Shown here one piece after another: positions 1 to 9,788 of a stretch of DNA of 64,000 nt. The first letter of the stretch is position 1; each line of letters begins with the position of its first letter. Origin of the DNA: Gammaproteobacteria bacterium (GTDB taxonomy: Bacteria > Pseudomonadota > Gammaproteobacteria > SZUA-152); contig JAADGF010000090.1 in the NCBI GenBank assembly GCA_013152545.1, positions 25,183 through 89,182 on the forward strand, read 5' to 3'. Under the pieces are notes generated by a model. It made no database searches. It saw nothing but the letters and a program-made list of their open reading frames with translations, and had not been told where the DNA came from. Position numbers and translations under genes: made by a program.

Positions 1-70
1 GTTACAGATCTACCTTATTTAGGCTGATTAGCCACTACCGCCTAGCCCTTGAATTCGGCGACAAGTTAGT

Positions 71-102
71 AAACCAAGTTGACATTATAGTCAACTTGGT
101 TT
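71..102. promoter_or_regulatory. 13-bp perfect palindrome, probable MarR operator
   Basis: Arms AAACCAAGTTGAC (71-83) and GTCAACTTGGTTT (90-102) are exact reverse complements around a 6-bp spacer ATTATA. A consensus -35 box TTGACA lies inside it (79-84), and a -10-like TATAGT (86-91) or TACTTT (102-107) overlaps or follows it. The site sits directly in front of the MarR gene, so autorepression by the MarR dimer is the natural inference. The -10 at 102-107 would place the transcript start at or very near the ATG at 114, giving a leaderless message; there is no Shine-Dalgarno before this ATG. Confidence 0.75.
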
Positions 103-113
103 ACTTTTGTGTC

Positions 114-569
114 ATGGACACTCAAAAGAATCAAACTTATATACCAACTGCACGATTATTACTCGATACCTTTCGTGCGTTTGAAAACGAACTGGCTCAA
201 ATTCTTGATTCAAAAGGCTTCACGGATGTAACAACCGGTAATTTCAACGTCTTGCGGCATGTAAACCCTGAAGGGATACATTTATCGAAACTAGCCAAAG
301 ATGCACAAATTAGTAAACAAGCGATGGGAAAGATGGTTGGAGATTTGGAACTCAAAGGCTATGTTAAATTAATTCCTGACGAAGCCGATGCTCGCGCCAA
401 GTATGTCCGTTTTACAGTCAAGGGCCAAAAACTCATTGACCTAGCCATTGTTGTTATTTTTGAAATGGAAACCAATTACCAGGCCATATTAGGCCAAAAA
501 GATTACAACAAACTTCGTCAGTCTGTCAGTCAAATTTGTAAGTGGCATCAAAACAAAGAGGAAAAATAA
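114..569 (+). CDS. MarR family transcriptional regulator
   Basis: A winged-helix repressor of about 151 residues. The middle holds the MarR helix-turn-helix and wing: a stretch around LSKLAKDAQISKQAMGKMVG (recognition helix) followed by LELKGYVKLIPDEADARAKY, the usual beta-wing with its DxxDxRxK pattern. Helices on both sides should form the dimer interface. The frame is open upstream to a TTG at 96, but that codon lies inside the operator palindrome, so I take ATG 114. The gene is followed after one base by a DUF4336 reading frame, so the two form an operon, and the operator immediately upstream probably controls both. The ligand is unknown. Family assignment is secure; the role is inferred from neighbours only. 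Confidence 0.85.
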   Translation: MDTQKNQTYIPTARLLLDTFRAFENELAQILDSKGFTDVTTGNFNVLRHVNPEGIHLSKLAKDAQISKQAMGKMVGDLELKGYVKLIPDEADARAKYVRFTVKGQKLIDLAIVVIFEMETNYQAILGQKDYNKLRQSVSQICKWHQNKEEK

Positions 570-570
570 T

Positions 571-1246
571 ATGCTGCGACAACTTGACGCATCATTATGG
601 GTAGATGAAGTCTCTTTTAAGCTATTTGGCATCGACTTTGGAAACCGAATGACGTGCATCCAATTAGCCGATAACTCTTTCTGGTTGCATTCACCGACTA
701 AATTTGATCGAACAACACACGCAAAAATAAAAGCAAAGGGGAAAAATTAAATACTTGGTCGCCCCTAGCTTAATGCATAACCTCTTCGTAATGGACTGGA
801 AAGAACAAGACTTGGCTTCTCAAGTTTTAGCGCCTGCCCAGGCAAAGAAACTCCAAGCAGACCTTAAACTTGACCAAACACCGCAAGAGAAAATAAGCCA
901 ACGCTTTAACGGCGAAATTAGCTGTATTCCAATAAACGGGATGCCTATTTTGCAGGAATACGCTTTTATTCATCATGCAAGTAAAACGCTGATTCTTACC
1001 GATCTTGCCTTTAATTTTGGAAAAAACACCTCAGGTTGGACAACGTTTTTCTTGAAGCTTTACGGTGCCTATAATAAATTTGGACCTACACTTACCATTC
1101 GCGTCCTCATAAAAGATAAAAAGGCTTTTGGCGAATCTTTAAAAAAAATTGCATTACAAGACTTTAATCGCATCATCGTGTCACATGGTCGCATTGTTGA
1201 GAGCAACGGAAATAAAATTTTTAAGGAAGCGTTTAACCTAAATTAA
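571..1246 (+). pseudogene. DUF4336 family protein, broken by a +1 frameshift
   Basis: Translation from ATG 571 (preceded by GAGGAAAA) gives MLRQLDASLWVDEVSFKLFG and continues through GNRMTCIQLADNSFWLHSP, typical of DUF4336 (a beta-lactamase-fold family of about 220-240 residues). It stops at 748 just after a GGGG-AAAAA run at 738-746. Removing one A there restores the continuation KIKYLVAPSLMHNLFVMDWK and runs to 1246. The total of 676 bp is 3n+1, and 224 residues would fit the family. Both halves look otherwise undamaged, so this could be a recent mutation, a homopolymer read error, or slippage. It is co-directional with and one base downstream of the MarR gene, which probably regulates it. 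Confidence 0.75.
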
Positions 1247-1308
1247 TCAGTACCTTGAAAAAGGCTAAACACAAGCATTTCGACAACATATAACGCCAAC
1301 TTAAGGGG

Positions 1309-1483
1309 CTGTGAAAAAATGAGTTAAGTGTGCGTCATATTCATTGCATAACACCAAAAACAGGCGCTTTTAGGCGGAGCAAAATGACGCGTAATGGTCG
1401 GGCCTATTGCAAGGAATTTTAACGCCGCTACGGAATAAACAGGGCGTGCAATAAATACCTAAATCTCAAACGCTTTGGGTATA
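1309..1483. repeat. dispersed repeat family 1, copy A
   Basis: A non-coding element of about 175 bp. Shared blocks include GTGCGTCATATTCATT and CAGGCGCTTTTAGGCG, also present at 53.9 kb, and the block ATGACGCGTAATGG...CTATTGCAAGGAATTTTAACGCC found in variant form at 21.1, 37.1 and 54.0 kb. The right end, ATACCTAAATCTCAAACGCTTTGGGTATA, is the family end sequence. It fills the gap between the DUF4336 pseudogene and the terminator of the DUF2007 gene. Confidence 0.7.
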
Positions 1484-1546
1484 ACACGCCATTAAAAAAA
1501 TACGCTGACGCACTCAAAACAATAACCCCTGCCATTTGTTCAGGGC

Positions 1547-1576
1547 AAAAAAAACCCGCTCACCAGGAGCGGGTTT
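1547..1576 (-). terminator. Rho-independent terminator (minus strand)
   Basis: Arms AAACCCGCTC (1552-1561) and GAGCGGGTTT (1567-1576) enclose a 5-nt loop. On the minus strand the stem is followed by an eight-T run (1547-1554 on the plus strand is A). It would terminate the leftward transcript of the DUF2007 gene about 290 bp upstream of it. It lacks a T-run on the plus strand. Confidence 0.75.
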
Positions 1577-1863
1577 AAAATTGCTTATAGTTATTATTAT
1601 AAACCTATCTATTTTTATTTTAACAAACAACTTCAACTAACACACGTCGTAATAAAATCTGTCTTCATTCTAACGAACAAGTCTGCCTAAAACAACCCTT
1701 AACCTTAAAAAATATACTAATATTGAGTTCAGCAACACACGATCAACGGCTCAATTATTTAATATTGCTTCCAGCAGCTGAGCAAATAAACTAGCTATAA
1801 CTTTAGGCTCTAAAAACGCCGCAACCGATCAAGGACAAACTACCAGCCACTCATAAGCGGGCA

Positions 1864-2184
1864 TCAATCCAAATTATGCCGCAACCCACCGCACTTCCAA
1901 CACTCAGAAAATTGCAAAATTAACACCTCACCACAGCCTTCACAAACCCATGTCGGGCCATCCGCATTAAACTCAACCATCGCCAGAGTAATAATTTTAC
2001 TCGCCCGCTCATAGTCATCAGCATCAACAACCCACAAACTAGGCCAAACTTCGGTAGGCGGCAACTCACCAACAGCCCCTGACAAAAATGTATTTCTAAT
2101 GACGCATACTATATCGTTAGACTCTACAATATTTTTATAATGATTGACCAGGAACAGATGAGGCGAACTGAATATCGCTTTCAT
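1864..2184 (-). CDS. DUF2007 domain protein with C-terminal zinc ribbon
   Basis: A 106-residue protein. The N-terminal half matches the DUF2007 pattern (putative signal-transducing protein): hydrophobic strands around LFLVNHYKNIVESNDIVCVI, a GAVGELPP turn, and WPSLWVVDADDYERASKII. The C-terminus carries two CxxC pairs (WVCEGCGE and CWKCG), consistent with a rubredoxin-like zinc ribbon. It stands alone on the minus strand, with a strong terminator downstream. The function is unknown; I am confident of the family but not of any role. Confidence 0.8.
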   Translation of the reverse strand: MKAIFSSPHLFLVNHYKNIVESNDIVCVIRNTFLSGAVGELPPTEVWPSLWVVDADDYERASKIITLAMVEFNADGPTWVCEGCGEVLILQFSECWKCGGLRHNLD

Positions 2185-2709
2185 CTCTCACCCCTACTAA
2201 CGAACCAAATCGGTCACAGAATACTCTCCTCCTCCCGCAACGACAAACTATTTTCACCATTGAAAGCCCAGCAAAAATAACGGGATTCTTTACCTATGTC
2301 CACGCAAATAACACAAGCAGCGGTATCGCTAAAGCAGCATAAATCAAAAACTTCATTCTAAAAAAACGTCCAAACTTTATTAAATTAACTAAACTCGCAT
2401 CGACCCATTATGTAAGGATGACACAACGGTATCAACCCAGCCTCTAATTTTGCCTTGTTTATAACCTGCGCTTTTTTATTATCAATCCAACCCTATTACA
2501 TCAGATTTAACTACGGCACAATACTGGGATAGCAAGATTGGGGCCAAACGTCTTAAGCTATTGTTTTAACAAAGATTGAAAATTAGAAGGGAATTAAAAA
2601 ATATAAAACTGTAAAATTTTACGACACTAAAGTGGAATAAAAACAACCAGTTATGGACAAGAAACAATCATAGTAGCAGCACACCTTTAGCAACTGGTCG
2701 ACGGAGCCA
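2185..2709. other. intergenic region without a recognisable gene
   Basis: About 525 AT-rich bases between the DUF2007 start and the RND pump stop codon. A small palindrome GTAAAATTTTAC lies near 2610. I see no open frame with coding character, no RNA gene and no clear terminator. Confidence 0.5.
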
Positions 2710-5700
2710 TCATACCCCCGTCACACGGCTGGCTTGTAACGCAATTTTGCGTGAGCGTTGCATAAAGGTACGATACAAAAGCGGTACCACAAACAATGTT
2801 AACACCGTGGAAAAAGCCAGCCCCCATACAATGGCAGAGGCAACCGGTCCCCACAGCAATGACTTACCGCCCAAACCTGCAGCCAGAGAAAACAGCCCGG
2901 CAATGGTTGTCAGCGAGGTAATTACAATAGGCACTACACGACGTCGAGCAGCGTAAACCGTCGCGTGTAGCACTGTCATACCAGCATCTAGACGCTGGTT
3001 TGACGCATGTATCATTACAATTGCAGAATTGACAGCAATACCAATCAAAGCAACCACGCCATATATCGTGAATAAACTTAACGGATTTTGGGTTACTACC
3101 AGCCCCAGCGTAACACCAGTAAATGCCAATGGAACAGTAGAGAGAATCATAAAGGGTTGCCAATAACTTTTAAACTGCGAGCCAAGAATAAGATAAATCA
3201 ATCCCAAGCCAAAAAGTGCCAGCACCAACATGGAATCTAAACTTTCCTGTATATCATCCATCTCACCGGAAAAGTCCAGATTAATGCTCGAATGTGCCGC
3301 AGCGACCTTAAGCCAGGCTGTATTAACAAGTTCATTAGCGGCAATGGTGTCAATTATATCCTTGTCCAGATCTGCTTCCACGGTAACCGTGCGTTTAAAA
3401 TTATAATGCCGTATATTGCCCTTACCCAATACCGTATTAACCTGCACTAACTGACGCAACGCAATAACCCCGCCAGAAGGTAGCGCAATAGCCTGTTCGA
3501 GCACGCTATCAATATTTTGATATTCCCTGGGATCGGCACGGACCCGCACATCCAGTTGCCTCCCCTGATGCTGCATACTGGCAACAATTTCCCCGTCAAA
3601 TAACAAACGAATAGTACGAGCCATATCGGCAGGGTTAAGTTGCGCATCACGAATAGCATCGGTGTCAAATTTCAGCAGCAATTCCAACTTGCCTTGACTA
3701 TCATCATCGCTAATATTTGACACACCATTAATTGCCGTTAAAATATCACGTAATGCGCTAACCGCCGAACCAATGCTTTCAAAATCATCGCCACGTACTT
3801 TTATACTGATAGGCTTCCCCTTGGGGGGGCCGCCTTCTAAAATTAAAAATGATATTTTATTAGGGCCCAGCGTATCCAGTACCTCTGCGCGCATACTGTC
3901 AATGATTTCAGCAACGCCACGCATATCCGAGGATCTCGAATTCAAACTCACTGTTAACTGACCATATTGATCACCAAAAAAAGGCGTCATTTCGGTAAAC
4001 ATTTGCCCGGCTGCAGCAGCAATTCCCCGAGCCTCCCCCTGCAACAGATGCTTGCGTACTTTTTTCTCAACAATTTCCACCTGCCGTAATGTATCCTGCA
4101 ACGTAGTGCCAGGCGGCATTTCAATATTAACGTAAAATAAACGGATAGGGTCAAAGGCAAAGAACTGCACTTTCACCATCTCCATTGCAAACGCGCTGAC
4201 AGCAAAGAACAATAAAAATAGCACACCCAATAAAGACATTCTTGGACGTCGTAACACCTTTATTAATGCCCTGCAATACACGATACGCAACCAATGTGTG
4301 CAGCTTACGCGCAACGCCTGTATCCTGGACATTTGAGTCAGGTTCAATTTCACCATAGTCACATGCACTGGCAGCACCCAATAGGCCTCTAACAAACTTA
4401 GCGCCAAAGCAACAGTCACCACAAAGGGAATAACAAACATAAAATCCCCCAGAATCCCCGGCAACAACATCAGTGGCAGAAAGGCAGCCATCGTTGTCAT
4501 CACCGAGGAGGTCACTGGGCTAAACACCTCACGCAACGCGGCAAGCGCCGCTTGCATCGCATCAACACCGCGTTGTATACGGTAATAGATCGCTTCCACC
4601 ACCACCACAGCATCATCAACTAACATACCCAATACAATGACAACACCGAGTAGCACGCTTTGGTTAATGGTTTGATCAAACACACTAAGCAACCAAAATG
4701 TTCCTGCCAAGGTAAAGGGAATACCCAAACCAAGGAAAAAAGCAATGTGTGCGCCTAAAAATAACCAAGTAACAAACATCACCAGTAACAATCCCAGCAG
4801 TGCGTTACTTTGCATCACACCAATAGCGGTGCGCGTCGCCACGCTTTGATCATCCAGCAATGACACGGTCACACCAAATTGTTCAATTACTTTGTTTTTT
4901 TGATGAATATAGTGATCAACATCCTCGAGCAGATCCAGGGTATTAACAAAGGCTTGTTTGGTGATAGACAACATCACAGCCGGTCTCCCCTCAACGCTGA
5001 CAGCTTGATTGGCATTTTCACGCCCACGGCTAACACGAGCAAGGGTATTAACGCTCACCTCTCCTTTTGCGCTAATAATAGGCAATTGAGCCAAATACCC
5101 TGGGTCGGCGTCAGTACCGATTAAGCGCACCAACCATTGTTGATTGCCTACCTTTAAATTGCCTGCGGCTGTATCTCGAAAAAAAGCCTGGATGGTATCC
5201 GCCAATTGCGTTGGTGTAATGCCATTCGCCCGTAATTGTTCGGTAAAAAATTCTACTTGTAATTCCGGCTCCACCAACGCTGCGGTATTCACATCATCCA
5301 CACCACGAATGCGCTCAATATCCTGCTTAACGTTTAACGCTACCTGTCTGAGCATTTCATCTTCAGCATTGCCACTTACTACTAATGTTGCAGAGGGAAA
5401 TGAGTTTGCAGAAGTAATTTCCAGAATGCGGGGATCTTCCGCTGCATCAGGTAATTCTGCATTGGCTTTATTTTGTATTTCGCGCCGCAAATCATTAAGT
5501 CGCTTATCGAATGTGCGATCACTGATATCGTTAAAACGAACCAATATATTGGAAACACTTTCCCGGCTAGTACTGGAAACAAACTTAATGTCGGTAACTT
5601 GCTGAATAGCCTCTTCGAGAGGATCTGTAATTAGTTTCTCAACGTCGGAGGCGGACACACCTGGCATTATCGTTACGACACTAATCCAGTTAAAATTGAT

Positions 5701-5832
5701 TTCGGGATCCTGGGAGCGCGGCATTTGCAGATAGGTCAATGCACCAACAACCAACACCACAACAAACGTTGCATTGGCCAACACATGGTTCTGCAAAAAA
5801 TTTTGAACGATACTCATGAATGAATTCGTCAA
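2710..5832 (-). CDS. RND efflux transporter permease (AcrB/HAE1-like)
   Basis: A 1040-residue inner-membrane pump of the resistance-nodulation-division superfamily, expected to export drugs or other small molecules using the proton gradient. The first TM (residues ~12-34) is followed by the porter domain (PGVSASDVEKLITDPLEEAI), the TM4 proton-relay motif GMLVDDAVVVVEA near residue 405 with both Asp residues, a second large periplasmic loop, and the terminal TM bundle with GIAVNSAIVMIH. Length is normal for the family. A second start, MSIVQN, lies five codons in. It follows the membrane fusion protein gene by 14 bp, so the two form an operon. No outer-membrane channel gene adjoins, so a shared TolC is likely. 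Substrate cannot be told. Confidence 0.9.
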   Translation of the reverse strand: MTNSFMSIVQNFLQNHVLANATFVVVLVVGALTYLQMPRSQDPEINFNWISVVTIMPGVSASDVEKLITDPLEEAIQQVTDIKFVSSTSRESVSNILVRFNDISDRTFDKRLNDLRREIQNKANAELPDAAEDPRILEITSANSFPSATLVVSGNAEDEMLRQVALNVKQDIERIRGVDDVNTAALVEPELQVEFFTEQLRANGITPTQLADTIQAFFRDTAAGNLKVGNQQWLVRLIGTDADPGYLAQLPIISAKGEVSVNTLARVSRGRENANQAVSVEGRPAVMLSITKQAFVNTLDLLEDVDHYIHQKNKVIEQFGVTVSLLDDQSVATRTAIGVMQSNALLGLLLVMFVTWLFLGAHIAFFLGLGIPFTLAGTFWLLSVFDQTINQSVLLGVVIVLGMLVDDAVVVVEAIYYRIQRGVDAMQAALAALREVFSPVTSSVMTTMAAFLPLMLLPGILGDFMFVIPFVVTVALALSLLEAYWVLPVHVTMVKLNLTQMSRIQALRVSCTHWLRIVYCRALIKVLRRPRMSLLGVLFLLFFAVSAFAMEMVKVQFFAFDPIRLFYVNIEMPPGTTLQDTLRQVEIVEKKVRKHLLQGEARGIAAAAGQMFTEMTPFFGDQYGQLTVSLNSRSSDMRGVAEIIDSMRAEVLDTLGPNKISFLILEGGPPKGKPISIKVRGDDFESIGSAVSALRDILTAINGVSNISDDDSQGKLELLLKFDTDAIRDAQLNPADMARTIRLLFDGEIVASMQHQGRQLDVRVRADPREYQNIDSVLEQAIALPSGGVIALRQLVQVNTVLGKGNIRHYNFKRTVTVEADLDKDIIDTIAANELVNTAWLKVAAAHSSINLDFSGEMDDIQESLDSMLVLALFGLGLIYLILGSQFKSYWQPFMILSTVPLAFTGVTLGLVVTQNPLSLFTIYGVVALIGIAVNSAIVMIHASNQRLDAGMTVLHATVYAARRRVVPIVITSLTTIAGLFSLAAGLGGKSLLWGPVASAIVWGLAFSTVLTLFVVPLLYRTFMQRSRKIALQASRVTGV

Positions 5833-5846
5833 TAAAAGATTGTATC

Positions 5847-6905
5847 TTAACGCATCTTGACTCGGTCTCCGTGCCCCAGGCGATAACGGCCAGTGGTCAC
5901 AATGAGATCGTCTTTGGCAAGACTTACATTGGCAGGCCGACCCTCAACGGCATCGGAAAGTAACATAAATTCAGCGATATTATTGTTAACAACAAAAATA
6001 CCCAATCCCGTCTTACGCCGCACTATAAATTCGGCAGGCACATGAGGAGCATTATCTTGCCACACCAATTCCCCTGCCGTACCAGGTAAGGCCTGCTTTG
6101 CCTTAAAAACTAAACGCACATCCTGTGTCCTTTCTATTGAATCGACAACTGGTGTGACAGCACGAAGCGAGAGTGAATACTGTTTATCGCGCACCATGAA
6201 TTCAAGGTTTTTCGCTGCTTGCGCTATTTCGATTTGGTAATTTTGCAGCTTGGCGGAAACTTCACTTTGTTGCGCATCGACAATACGAATCAATGGCGTC
6301 CCCGGACTCGCCAACTCTCCGACATAAGCCAGCTTTTCAACAACTACGGCATCAAAAGGAGCGCGAATAATGCATCGATCCACATTTTGCTGTGCCTGTG
6401 AAATAGCGGCTTTTTGGCTACTAGTATCGGCCAATAGTACAGCAAGATCGGTTTCCCGCTGCTTAAGTAAATCTTCAGCCAGCACTTGTTGCTTTTGCAG
6501 TTTCTGGGCACGCTGTAACTGATACTGCGCCAGCGCTACCTTTGCCTCAAGACTCTGCGCCCGCGCCTGCTCGCGCTGCAAAGCCAATTGGTATTCGGCC
6601 TTGTTTAACATAACCAGGACACTGCCTTTTTCAACAATAGCACCCACATCCACCGGAACTGCAATAATGTTAGCACGAACCTCAGCACTCAACTTGGATA
6701 CATTGCGCGGCACCACCACCGCAGAGGCTTTATGGCGGGGAAATACGGCCAAATCAGCAAACGACACAGCTTCGACCGATATTGCTAACGATGCTACATT
6801 ACGGCCAGGAGGAGGCTCGTCAGCAAACCCATAGGGCAACACAAACATACCGAGCAGCCCCACCCAGATCAAACAACCAAACTTGGTGGGGTATGCCACC
6901 CACAT
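5847..6905 (-). CDS. RND efflux periplasmic adaptor (membrane fusion protein)
   Basis: The adaptor that joins the neighbouring RND pump to an outer-membrane channel. From ATG 6905 the protein has a signal-peptide-like segment (WVAYPTKFGCLIWVGLLGMF), then the first lipoyl half-motif (IIAVPVDVGAIVEKGSVLVM), a long alpha-helical hairpin rich in Gln and Ala (residues ~105-170), the second lipoyl half (CIIRAPFDAVVVEKLAYVGE) and beta-barrel domains. The frame is open to a GTG at 6944, but the ATG gives a better signal peptide. It overlaps nothing and precedes the pump gene by 14 bp. A 12-bp palindrome CGCAAATTTGCG (6922-6933) just upstream may be an operator. Confidence 0.85.
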   Translation of the reverse strand: MWVAYPTKFGCLIWVGLLGMFVLPYGFADEPPPGRNVASLAISVEAVSFADLAVFPRHKASAVVVPRNVSKLSAEVRANIIAVPVDVGAIVEKGSVLVMLNKAEYQLALQREQARAQSLEAKVALAQYQLQRAQKLQKQQVLAEDLLKQRETDLAVLLADTSSQKAAISQAQQNVDRCIIRAPFDAVVVEKLAYVGELASPGTPLIRIVDAQQSEVSAKLQNYQIEIAQAAKNLEFMVRDKQYSLSLRAVTPVVDSIERTQDVRLVFKAKQALPGTAGELVWQDNAPHVPAEFIVRRKTGLGIFVVNNNIAEFMLLSDAVEGRPANVSLAKDDLIVTTGRYRLGHGDRVKMR

Positions 6906-6963
6906 AAAAAAACGCGTTCGCCGCAAATTTGCGCTATGGCACACTGTTAATCAAAAACCGTCG

Positions 6964-8256
6964 TTAGTGGGTAGTGGATAGGGACTTAAATACATGTTCG
7001 GCAGCATCAAGCGTTGCGGACAATTCAGCATCACCATGGGCCGCTGAAACAAAACCGGTCTCATATGCTGACGGCGCCAAGTAGACTCCTGCTTTCAACA
7101 TACCATGATAAAATGCCTGGAACTGTTCAACATTACATTGTGTTACTTGTGCAAAAGATGTGATTTTTTCGTCTGCCGTAAAAAACACGCCAAACATACC
7201 ACCAACTTGATTCGTACTGAGCGGGATACCCACCGCCTGAGCGCGCACCTTAAGCCCTTCACATAACCGGTCGGCCTTTTTTGCCAAGGTATCATGAAAA
7301 TCGGGTTGATTGATTAGCTTGAGCGTCGCTATACCGGCTGCCATGGAAACCGGATTACCCGATAGCGTGCCAGCCTGATAAACCGGCCCCAAGGGCGAAA
7401 TTTTTTCCATAATGATTTTTTTACCCCCAAAAGCACCTACCGGTAAACCGCCGCCAATCACTTTACCGAGGGTGGTCAAATCGGGGCTAACACCGTAGTA
7501 CTGCTGTGCACCACCCAGCGCCACACGAAATCCGGTCATCACTTCATCAAAGATCAGCACGGCCTGGTACTCGTCGCATACTTCGCGTAAACCCTGCAAA
7601 AACCCAGGAACTGGCGGTATACAATTCATATTACCCGCCACAGGCTCAACTATAATACACGCTATTTGATCACCAATTTCGCTGAAGACCTGCCGCACTT
7701 GTTCAATATCATTATAATTAAGTGTAATCGTATGCTCGGCCAGCGAAGCGGGCACACCCGGCGAGGTCGGCACTCCAAATGTTAAGGCGCCCGAACCTGC
7801 TTTAACCAAGAGTGAATCAGAATGCCCGTGGTAGCAGCCTTCAAACTTAACAAGCTTGTCGCGCCCAGTGTAACCACGCGCCAGCCGGATAGCACTCATG
7901 GTCGCCTCGGTACCAGAGTTAACCATACGTACCAATTCCACGGATGGCACCAATTGGCAAACTAATTCCGCCATTTCAGTTTCAATCACCGTGGGTGCAC
8001 CATAACCAATCCCTTGAGACACCACTGCTTGCACCGCCTTTATAACATCGGGATGCTGATGACCGACGATCATTGGCCCCCACGATGCTACATAGTCAAT
8101 ATAACGATGATCATCTTCATCAACTAAGTAAGCGCCTTCGCTGTGTTTAAAAAACACAGGATCACCGCCAACACCTTTAAATGCCCGCACGGGCGAGTTA
8201 ACACCACCTGGAATCACTTTTTGTGCCCGTTCAAATAAATCGTGAGATTTCGTCAT
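6964..8256 (-). CDS. hemL: glutamate-1-semialdehyde 2,1-aminomutase
   Basis: A PLP enzyme that converts glutamate-1-semialdehyde to 5-aminolevulinate in the C5 pathway of tetrapyrrole synthesis. The 430-residue protein has the family landmarks: [18 protein letters not shown] near the N-terminus, [20 protein letters not shown] (cofactor phosphate site), [16 protein letters not shown] segment, and the PLP lysine in [18 protein letters not shown] near residue 268. The start ATG has an AAGGGAA ribosome site. It follows thiE by 46 bp on the same strand; the thiD-thiE-hemL order is common in gammaproteobacteria. Confidence 0.97.
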   Translation of the reverse strand: MTKSHDLFERAQKVIPGGVNSPVRAFKGVGGDPVFFKHSEGAYLVDEDDHRYIDYVASWGPMIVGHQHPDVIKAVQAVVSQGIGYGAPTVIETEMAELVCQLVPSVELVRMVNSGTEATMSAIRLARGYTGRDKLVKFEGCYHGHSDSLLVKAGSGALTFGVPTSPGVPASLAEHTITLNYNDIEQVRQVFSEIGDQIACIIVEPVAGNMNCIPPVPGFLQGLREVCDEYQAVLIFDEVMTGFRVALGGAQQYYGVSPDLTTLGKVIGGGLPVGAFGGKKIIMEKISPLGPVYQAGTLSGNPVSMAAGIATLKLINQPDFHDTLAKKADRLCEGLKVRAQAVGIPLSTNQVGGMFGVFFTADEKITSFAQVTQCNVEQFQAFYHGMLKAGVYLAPSAYETGFVSAAHGDAELSATLDAAEHVFKSLSTTH

Positions 8257-8302
8257 TGCTATTCCCTTACTTAATTTTGTCTTTTCAACGTAAGTCTACT
8301 AT

Positions 8303-9001
8303 CTAGGTGTCAACAAGCGACTTCGTACCAAAACACCGCGCTAACGTATAAGCTGCTTGCGTAACAGACTCATGGCTAAAGACACTATGGACAACGGCCA
8401 ACATATCCGCACCAGCACAAATGAGTTGTTTTGCATTCGCTGCCGTAATCCCCCCAATTGCCGCAATGGGGATACACAGTTGAGCCTTGGCTTCACGCAA
8501 CAAAGCGGGAACTGCCTGTACCGCATCGGGTTTTGTCTGGGATGGAAAAAAACGCCCAAAGGCCACATAATTGGCACCTTGCGCTTGCGCTGTTAACGCC
8601 AAGTCCAGCCGATTGTAGCACGATATGCCAATAATCGCCTCGTCACCCAAGAGTTGACGAGCGATACCCAATGTGCTGTCATCTTTGCCTAAATGAACTC
8701 CGTCAGCCTCAGTCGCCAATGCTAGCTCAAGGTCATCGTTGATGATAAAACACACATCATGGGCACGACAAATTGTTTTAATCGCTTTAGCTTGTGCTAA
8801 TTTCAGCGAAAAATGGCAGGATTTATTACGGTATTGAAGCAATTGCACACCGCCTGCAATAGCTCTCACCACCTGATCAAGCAGTGCCGGTGTGTCTGCA
8901 TAATACCAAGCGTCATCAGGGGTAATTGCATACAAACCATGCAACCGTTTAGCCTCGCTCCGCTTTGTCTTCTTCACCTTCTGATTCGTCGTCGTTACCA
9001 T
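8303..9001 (-). CDS. thiE: thiamine-phosphate synthase
   Basis: Couples the HMP pyrimidine pyrophosphate to thiazole phosphate to give thiamine monophosphate. The TIM-barrel core is clear: LHGLYAITPDD, QLLQYRNK, FIINDDLELALATEADGVHL, GISCYN, YVAFGRFFPSQTK and AIGGITAANA. The start is uncertain. The frame is open to a codon at 9055, ATG 9001 would overlap thiD by 53 bp, and a TTG at 8944 just after the thiD stop would begin at LHGLY with a GAGG upstream and give a normal-length enzyme. Translational coupling to thiD is likely in any case. Confidence 0.93.
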   Translation of the reverse strand: MVTTTNQKVKKTKRSEAKRLHGLYAITPDDAWYYADTPALLDQVVRAIAGGVQLLQYRNKSCHFSLKLAQAKAIKTICRAHDVCFIINDDLELALATEADGVHLGKDDSTLGIARQLLGDEAIIGISCYNRLDLALTAQAQGANYVAFGRFFPSQTKPDAVQAVPALLREAKAQLCIPIAAIGGITAANAKQLICAGADMLAVVHSVFSHESVTQAAYTLARCFGTKSLVDT

Positions 9002-9788
9002 GCGCCCAGAATAAACGATTGGGGATGCATTGTCCCATACCGATTTGGTATCCACTACTTAAGGTTTCCCAGGTATATTCCTGCGCCTCGTATATCGCAT
9101 TAACCGGGTCCAGACCGTGTGACAACAAACCTGCAATCGCCACTGCTAGCGTACAACCCGAGCCATGATAGCTTTTAGGCAATCGCTCCCAATTAAACGA
9201 TTCCACCAATTGTTGCTCAGAATAGAGGTTATTAACAACGGTGGGGGTATTTTCATGCGTACCCGTGATTAAAACATACTCACACCCATGCTCTAATATC
9301 TCCTGAGCGCAAGCATCCAGGGTATCCGCTTCGGGCGCAAACGCCCTCGCTTCATGGCTATTGGGTGTAAGTATCGTGACGGCTGGAAACAATAAATTCA
9401 CCATTGCATCCAGAATTTCCTCGTCTGCCAATGCTCCACCGCCACCAGCAATAATGACAGGATCCAACACCACGGGTATATCCGGGTAATCCAACACCAG
9501 CGTGTGAATAACCTCAACAATTTCCACACTCCCTACAATACCAATCTTAAAGGCCGTAACTGGAATATCTTCAAGTACAGCACGTGCCTGCTCCACAACC
9601 AATGCTGCATCCATGGGTTCAACGCGCTTAACATCCACTGTATCCTGCACTGTAACCGCAGTAATCACTGGCGTAGCATGACACCCCATACTGCCAAGTG
9701 TTTCTATATCAGCTTGCACACCAGCACCACCACTAGGGTCGGTTCCGGCGAATACCATCACTACAGGTATGGAGGAATTACCACTCAT
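8949..9788 (-). CDS. thiD: hydroxymethylpyrimidine/phosphomethylpyrimidine kinase
   Basis: Phosphorylates HMP and HMP-phosphate to HMP-pyrophosphate, the pyrimidine substrate of ThiE. Ribokinase-fold motifs are visible: FAGTDPSGGAGVQADIETL at the N-terminus, LDPVIIAGGGG, LTPNSHEA and the anion-hole motif KSYHGSGCTLAVAIAG. The 279-residue length includes an acidic tail (DDESEGEEDK) that overlaps the possible start of thiE. The ATG has an AGGAG site. It is first in a thiD-thiE-hemL run. I looked for a TPP riboswitch upstream and saw none. Confidence 0.95.
   Translation of the reverse strand: MSGNSSIPVVMVFAGTDPSGGAGVQADIETLGSMGCHATPVITAVTVQDTVDVKRVEPMDAALVVEQARAVLEDIPVTAFKIGIVGSVEIVEVIHTLVLDYPDIPVVLDPVIIAGGGGALADEEILDAMVNLLFPAVTILTPNSHEARAFAPEADTLDACAQEILEHGCEYVLITGTHENTPTVVNNLYSEQQLVESFNWERLPKSYHGSGCTLAVAIAGLLSHGLDPVNAIYEAQEYTWETLSSGYQIGMGQCIPNRLFWAHGNDDESEGEEDKAERG

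Noticed and set aside
1..95. Open frame running into the MarR gene from the left edge
   Set aside because: Short, passes through the operator palindrome, and has no family resemblance; probably chance.
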